Positions 6,523 through 10,192 of a DNA stretch of 10,192 nucleotides are shown in pieces. Location: contig JALSTL010000127.1 of assembly GCA_026983755.1 (NCBI GenBank), forward strand, positions 1 through 10,192, in the 5' to 3' direction. A model generated the notes under the pieces. The model did no database searches. It worked only from the letters and a program-made list of their open reading frames with translations, and was not told where the DNA came from. A program made the translations under genes and the position numbers. Each line of letters opens with the position of its first letter. Positions within the stretch are counted from its first letter, which is position 1. Source of the stretch: Melioribacteraceae bacterium. GTDB taxonomy: Bacteria; Bacteroidota; Ignavibacteria; Ignavibacteriales; Melioribacteraceae.

Positions 6523-8412
6523 CTAATCGTTTTCTGTTTTAATCATCACGGGAAATTTTATATGTGAAGGATATTTTATAGAATGATGAATAGTGTTGTG
6601 TGCTACAATCCATTTGTTTTCATCAAAGTTGTTTCCACCTGTGTTTAAGTTTCGGTCAAACCTTGGGAAATTACTGCTTGATATTTCTATCCTAATACGA
6701 TGCCCTGGGGCAAAATAATTACTTGTGGACATTGGGCTAACCTGAACTTTATAAACATTACCTTGCTCCATAAATACTTCTTTATCGTACCCTTCACGAT
6801 AACGCACGCGTTGAATTGTCTCGTCAAGGTTATAGGCTGTGCCGTCAGGGTAAACGTCAATAAGCTTAACCGTAATATCGGTATCCTTAACATCCGAAGA
6901 AAGATAAATAACAGGTTCAATTGTGCCTGTTATTTCAACTCCGTCTTTAAGTTTTTCGGAAGAGTAAACAAGAATATCGTTACGAACTTCATTTGTACTT
7001 TGGTCAAAAGCACCTCCTTCAACCGATTCACCCATACAACAAAAATTTCCACCTATGGTAGGTATTGGATGCTCAGGGTCATAAACAAAAGAATCAGGTA
7101 AATCTTTTTCGGATGTTTTAATTGAAAGTTTTCCGTCTCCGTTAATACTATTGGCACTACCGTTGCTTTGCAAATAATAATTTACTATTGTTACATTTTT
7201 AGGTGGCCAAGTTTCCGATACATTCCACTTATTGGCTCCCATTGTATAGTATTGAACTCTTGGAGTTGTTTTTGTTATATTATTTTTCTTTCCCTTTAAC
7301 CAATAATCAAACCAACCGTATATTAAACCTTTATAATCTAACCGTGCATCACCAATATTGCGTTGTCCAACAATTGTTTCCTCTGTAGCAAGTTCGTATC
7401 TGCAATGAAGTGTTGGGGCAATAACAAGAAATTGATTATCGGCAATCTCTTTGGGAGCTACTTCCCTTACATGATTAAAGGTTGCTAAATTTGGTCCTGT
7501 TGAAATATCGTACCAAGTAACAAACCATATACTTGGAGTTTTGAACGACATATCATCATGATAAAGTCCATCTTTGTACCATTTGGAATCGTTTGGCTTG
7601 CGTCTAACAAGTTCATCATAAATTCCCTTCGGTCCATCAACACTTTTTATAATATCGGCAACAGGTAAATATTTGTACGCCTGTTCCCAATTAACATCAG
7701 GACGATGCGGAGCTAAATCGAAAGAGCGCGATATTCGTACTAAATCTTCCTGCGATAAATTAGAGGGAAATGTAGGACGGGCAACATCATTTTCGTTATA
7801 ATAAAGCCATCTGGAATAAAATAATTGAATAGCTCCGCCTCGGTATAAGTTACCTTGCTCATAAAAATTACCAACGCGACCCACACCTGCACCGTAACTC
7901 ATGGGTACAATTGCTTTAAGTGCAGGATGCCCTTTTGCAGCTACAGCCATTTGCCATTCGGCAGAAGAGGAACACCCAAACAACCCTACATTTCCGTTTG
8001 ACCACTTTTGCTTCGATAACCATGTTAATGCATCTAATCCATCGGTAAGCGGAGTTCCGAGTATTTCCCATTTACCTTCCGAGAAAAATTTACCCCTTTC
8101 GTTTTGGAGTACGTAGGCATAACCTCTTTTTACAGCTTCGTAAGCTTCAAGATATCTTTCCTCTTTAAATTCACCTCCTCGCCAAGCATTTATATTGTAA
8201 GGTGTACGTACAAAAATGATTGGAACAGGCTCATCTGTTTTGGGGCGATAAATATCCGTTGCTAATCTTATTCCGTCACGCATCGGCACCATAACCTTTT
8301 GCTCAATTACTGCTATGGAATCAAGTTTTTTAACAATATCCGTTTGAGCAAATGCCGTACTTATTTCCAGCAACGATAGAATTGTAACTACAAAAAATAA
8401 TTTTAATTTCAT
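6523..8412 (-). CDS. Secreted CocE/NonD-family alpha/beta hydrolase (X-Pro dipeptidyl-peptidase S15-like)
   Basis: A 629-residue exported serine hydrolase of a family that cleaves acyl esters and amides (cocaine esterase, alpha-amino acid ester hydrolases, glutaryl acylases, X-Pro peptidases). Residues 1-22 are a Sec signal peptide with likely cleavage after AFA. The hydrolase domain begins at [18 protein letters not shown] (40-57). The nucleophile elbow is [11 protein letters not shown], making Ser148 the likely nucleophile. WYDISTG supplies Asp302 and IAPTLHC supplies His336. The rest (about 360-625) is the C-terminal jelly-roll domain, with the conserved [15 protein letters not shown] (510-524), [19 protein letters not shown] (570-588) and final PSHIKFPV stretches. 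Length and all landmarks are normal, so it should be active. It ends 47 nt before the glycosidase-like gene, suggesting joint expression. The substrate is unknown; members are often annotated as peptidases, but ester or N-acyl cleavage is equally possible. Confidence 0.92.
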   Translation of the reverse strand: MKLKLFFVVTILSLLEISTAFAQTDIVKKLDSIAVIEQKVMVPMRDGIRLATDIYRPKTDEPVPIIFVRTPYNINAWRGGEFKEERYLEAYEAVKRGYAYVLQNERGKFFSEGKWEILGTPLTDGLDALTWLSKQKWSNGNVGLFGCSSSAEWQMAVAAKGHPALKAIVPMSYGAGVGRVGNFYEQGNLYRGGAIQLFYSRWLYYNENDVARPTFPSNLSQEDLVRISRSFDLAPHRPDVNWEQAYKYLPVADIIKSVDGPKGIYDELVRRKPNDSKWYKDGLYHDDMSFKTPSIWFVTWYDISTGPNLATFNHVREVAPKEIADNQFLVIAPTLHCRYELATEETIVGQRNIGDARLDYKGLIYGWFDYWLKGKKNNITKTTPRVQYYTMGANKWNVSETWPPKNVTIVNYYLQSNGSANSINGDGKLSIKTSEKDLPDSFVYDPEHPIPTIGGNFCCMGESVEGGAFDQSTNEVRNDILVYSSEKLKDGVEITGTIEPVIYLSSDVKDTDITVKLIDVYPDGTAYNLDETIQRVRYREGYDKEVFMEQGNVYKVQVSPMSTSNYFAPGHRIRIEISSSNFPRFDRNLNTGGNNFDENKWIVAHNTIHHSIKYPSHIKFPVMIKTEND

Positions 8413-8468
8413 GGTTTCTCTTTTTTATTACTGATAATACTTTAAAATTTAATTTTTTATGATCTAAT

Positions 8469-9377
8469 TTATTTTAATAAAATACTCGGTTTTCTGTTTT
8501 TTGCCCAAATTGTAATAATACCTCCAACAATTATTAATGTTCCGGCAATCCATTGAAAGAGTGAAAGTTTTTCTCCGTATAGCAAGTATGATAATATTGC
8601 AGTAAAAAAAGCTGAGAAGAGACTTACACTATATGAAATTGTAACCCCAATATGGCGCAATGCTACATAAAATAAAACATGAGCAACATTAATACCTATA
8701 AATGCAGAAACAGCTATTAGTAACAAAATATTTATTGGAGTTTCATTTATTTTTGAAGGTTCACCTAATATAAACATAAGTGATATTGTTCCAATTGCAG
8801 TGTAAAACGCAATAATGGAAAAAGAGACAATTGCATTTGTTTCATTAAAATATTTTTTTACTGCCAAACCGTAAGATGCCATAAATAAACTGCTGATAAG
8901 GACAAGGATAACTCCGAAAAAGGTACCTGATAATGAAATATTATTTCCATAATAACTAAGTCCTACAAAGCCCATAATTGCAACGAACAATCCAAACCAA
9001 AACATTTTACTTTTCATTAAATGGCGTTCGTCAACAAAAATAATAAATGAACCGGCAATAGACCAAATAACTGTTCCTTTTATTAGGAATCCAATTAATC
9101 CGGGGTCAATAAAATATGGAGACCAAGCCCAAGCTATTTGCTGAGCAAAATTAAAAAATGCCGGTATTAATGCTACTTTCCAAAGATGCTTTGAATATTT
9201 ATTATTACGATAATAATATATTACAACAGGAAGCATTACAAAAAAGACCACAGTATAACGATACCCATTAACAGTCCATGCATCCAAATATGGTGTAAAA
9301 TATTTTAGAAATAAAGGAACCGTAGAAGAACAAAAGACCGATAATAAAAGAGCAATAATTGAGTTTTTATTTTGCAT
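8469..9377 (-). CDS. DMT superfamily (EamA-type) inner-membrane permease
   Basis: A 302-residue integral membrane protein with about ten hydrophobic helices, approximately at 7-24, 36-55, 67-85, 92-114, 125-142, 150-171, 183-204, 214-238, 245-266 and 272-292. The two-fold EamA repeat is visible, and the second half ends in the characteristic YGEKLSLFQWIAGTLIIVGGI stretch (267-287) before a short basic tail. The family carries metabolites such as amino acids, nucleosides, sugars or drugs, most often as exporters; substrate and direction cannot be read from sequence. It starts 72 nt after the aldo/keto reductase gene, across a hairpin with T-runs, and ends 56 nt before the CocE-type gene. It may thus head the transcript encoding the secreted enzymes, although I found no convincing promoter. 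No clear Shine-Dalgarno site precedes ATG 9377. Confidence 0.9.
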   Translation of the reverse strand: MQNKNSIIALLLSVFCSSTVPLFLKYFTPYLDAWTVNGYRYTVVFFVMLPVVIYYYRNNKYSKHLWKVALIPAFFNFAQQIAWAWSPYFIDPGLIGFLIKGTVIWSIAGSFIIFVDERHLMKSKMFWFGLFVAIMGFVGLSYYGNNISLSGTFFGVILVLISSLFMASYGLAVKKYFNETNAIVSFSIIAFYTAIGTISLMFILGEPSKINETPINILLLIAVSAFIGINVAHVLFYVALRHIGVTISYSVSLFSAFFTAILSYLLYGEKLSLFQWIAGTLIIVGGIITIWAKNRKPSILLK

Positions 9378-9412
9378 AGGTTAATAGTTTAATATGTAAT
9401 AAATAGCGTAAT

Positions 9413-9451
9413 AAAAAAAAATTATTTGCTCGGCAATTATAACTTTTTTTT
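9413..9451. terminator. Candidate bidirectional terminator after the aldo/keto reductase gene
   Basis: Plus-strand TTAT-TTGC-tcg-GCAA-tt-ATAA (9422-9442) folds as an eight-pair hairpin with a two-base bulge. It is flanked by nine A (9413-9421) and, after one C, eight T (9444-9451). Read on the minus strand the hairpin is followed at once by nine T, the layout of an intrinsic terminator for the reductase; on the plus strand an eight-T run follows after one base. The stem is AT-rich, so it would be weak unless the flanking A and T runs also pair. It overlaps the reductase stop codon region (9450-9452). Confidence 0.4.
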
Positions 9452-10192
9452 ACAAAAGTTTTTCTATTTCTTTAATATGTTCTTCGTTAAGTTTTATTTT
9501 ACCACCTTTTGCATTTTCTTTTAATTGTTCAGGTGTTGAACTTGCAACTATTATTGAACCCATTCCCTGAAGTGTTAACATATATGCAATAGTTTGTGTT
9601 TGTAAAGTCATATCATATTTATGAGCAATATCTGCAAGATGTTTTAGTTTGTTCACAATTTCCGGTGTTAGTTCACTATCTAACACGTTCTCGTCAAAAA
9701 GTCTATCGCCCTTTCCTATTTTTGTTTTATCGAGATAACGTTCCGTTAATAATCCCTGACGAAGCGGACCCCAAGGAATAAATGAAATTTTATTTTCTAC
9801 ACAATATTCTAATACCCCTTGGTAATCTCCAGATTCTTTGTGTAAAATATCATATCTGTTTTGTACTGCTTGTATTTTTGAACGCTTAAATAAATCGGAA
9901 TGTTTTTTATAAAGCTCAATGTTTTCAACAGTAAAATTAGAGACACCAAAGTAGCGAATTAAATCTTGAGAAATCAAATCCTCAATAGCCATAAGGCTTT
10001 CTTCAACCGGAGTATCATCTTCATAAGCATGAAAAAACATTAAATCGATATAATCTGTTTGCAAGCGTTCAAGTGAAGCATAGGTCGATTCTAAAATATT
10101 TGTCCTTGATAAACCGTAATGATTTGGTGTAGCTCCGTCTGTTGCACCAAATAATTTTGTAGCTACTACAACAGAGTTTCGCATTCCAGAAT
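9450..10192 (-). CDS. Aldo/keto reductase family oxidoreductase, N-terminus cut by the window edge
   Basis: An NAD(P)H-dependent (beta/alpha)8-barrel oxidoreductase that reduces aldehydes or ketones to alcohols, or the reverse. At least 247 residues are present. The frame stays open through base 10192 and the first in-frame ATG (10184) lies inside the domain, so the true start is outside the window. Numbered from that internal Met, VVVATKLFG carries the catalytic Lys10 and YIDLMFFH the catalytic His52; the catalytic Asp and Tyr would lie in the missing part. Further family marks are RYFGVSNF (77-84), QNRYDILH (108-115), IPWGPLRQGLLTERY (136-150) and IIVASSTPEQLKENAKG (211-227), the usual cofactor-phosphate region. 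The glycine-rich GLSRTNILESTYASLERLQTDY pattern is typical of YajO/PhdS-like bacterial reductases. A terminator-like hairpin follows, so it may not be co-transcribed with the permease gene. Confidence 0.9.
   Translation of the reverse strand, partial: SGMRNSVVVATKLFGATDGATPNHYGLSRTNILESTYASLERLQTDYIDLMFFHAYEDDTPVEESLMAIEDLISQDLIRYFGVSNFTVENIELYKKHSDLFKRSKIQAVQNRYDILHKESGDYQGVLEYCVENKISFIPWGPLRQGLLTERYLDKTKIGKGDRLFDENVLDSELTPEIVNKLKHLADIAHKYDMTLQTQTIAYMLTLQGMGSIIVASSTPEQLKENAKGGKIKLNEEHIKEIEKLL

Noticed and set aside
6687..6920. Second minus-strand frame of 77 codons within the CocE-type gene
   Set aside because: It is a different frame of a gene with continuous family motifs; no ribosome binding site or domain supports it.
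9436..9441. TATAAT on the minus strand as a sigma-70 -10 box for the permease gene
   Set aside because: No -35-like element lies at a suitable distance, and the motif is part of the AT-rich hairpin.

Overview
The window is AT-rich, and every gene I can support lies on the minus strand, so transcription reads from high to low coordinates. The base composition, sparse Shine-Dalgarno sites, a candidate -33/-7 promoter of Bacteroidota type (TTTG, 20 nt, TATTTTAG) and the Sec-exported carbohydrate- and ester-active proteins suggest a low-GC Bacteroidota or Ignavibacteria-type bacterium. That assignment is an inference, because no taxonomic marker gene is present.

In transcription order: a 5'-truncated aldo/keto reductase runs off the right edge (10192 to 9450) and is followed by a hairpin with T-runs on both sides (9413-9451). 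Next come a ten-helix DMT/EamA permease (9377-8469), a secreted CocE/NonD-type serine hydrolase (8412-6523) and a large secreted protein of 873 residues resembling a clan-A glycoside hydrolase (6475-3854). A 148-bp intergenic region carries a candidate promoter and possible operator repeats. It is followed by a tight trio: a DeoR-family regulator (3705-2947), a Gfo/Idh/MocA oxidoreductase (2929-1667) and a class III PLP aminotransferase (1651-290), with gaps of 17 and 15 nt. The left 273 bases are a tandem repeat with a 118-bp unit, each full unit containing a GC-rich hairpin and AT-rich palindromes.

Read together, the locus looks like a small catabolic cluster for a modified sugar or polyol. 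The two exported enzymes could trim a substrate outside the cytoplasm (one glycosidase-like, one ester or amide hydrolase), and the permease could move a product across the membrane. The oxidoreductase and aminotransferase could interconvert a hydroxyl, a ketone and an amine, with the DeoR protein responding to a phosphorylated intermediate. Family memberships are well supported. The substrate, the pathway order and whether all genes serve one pathway are not shown by the sequence. No RNA genes, insertion sequences, CRISPR arrays or phage genes were seen.
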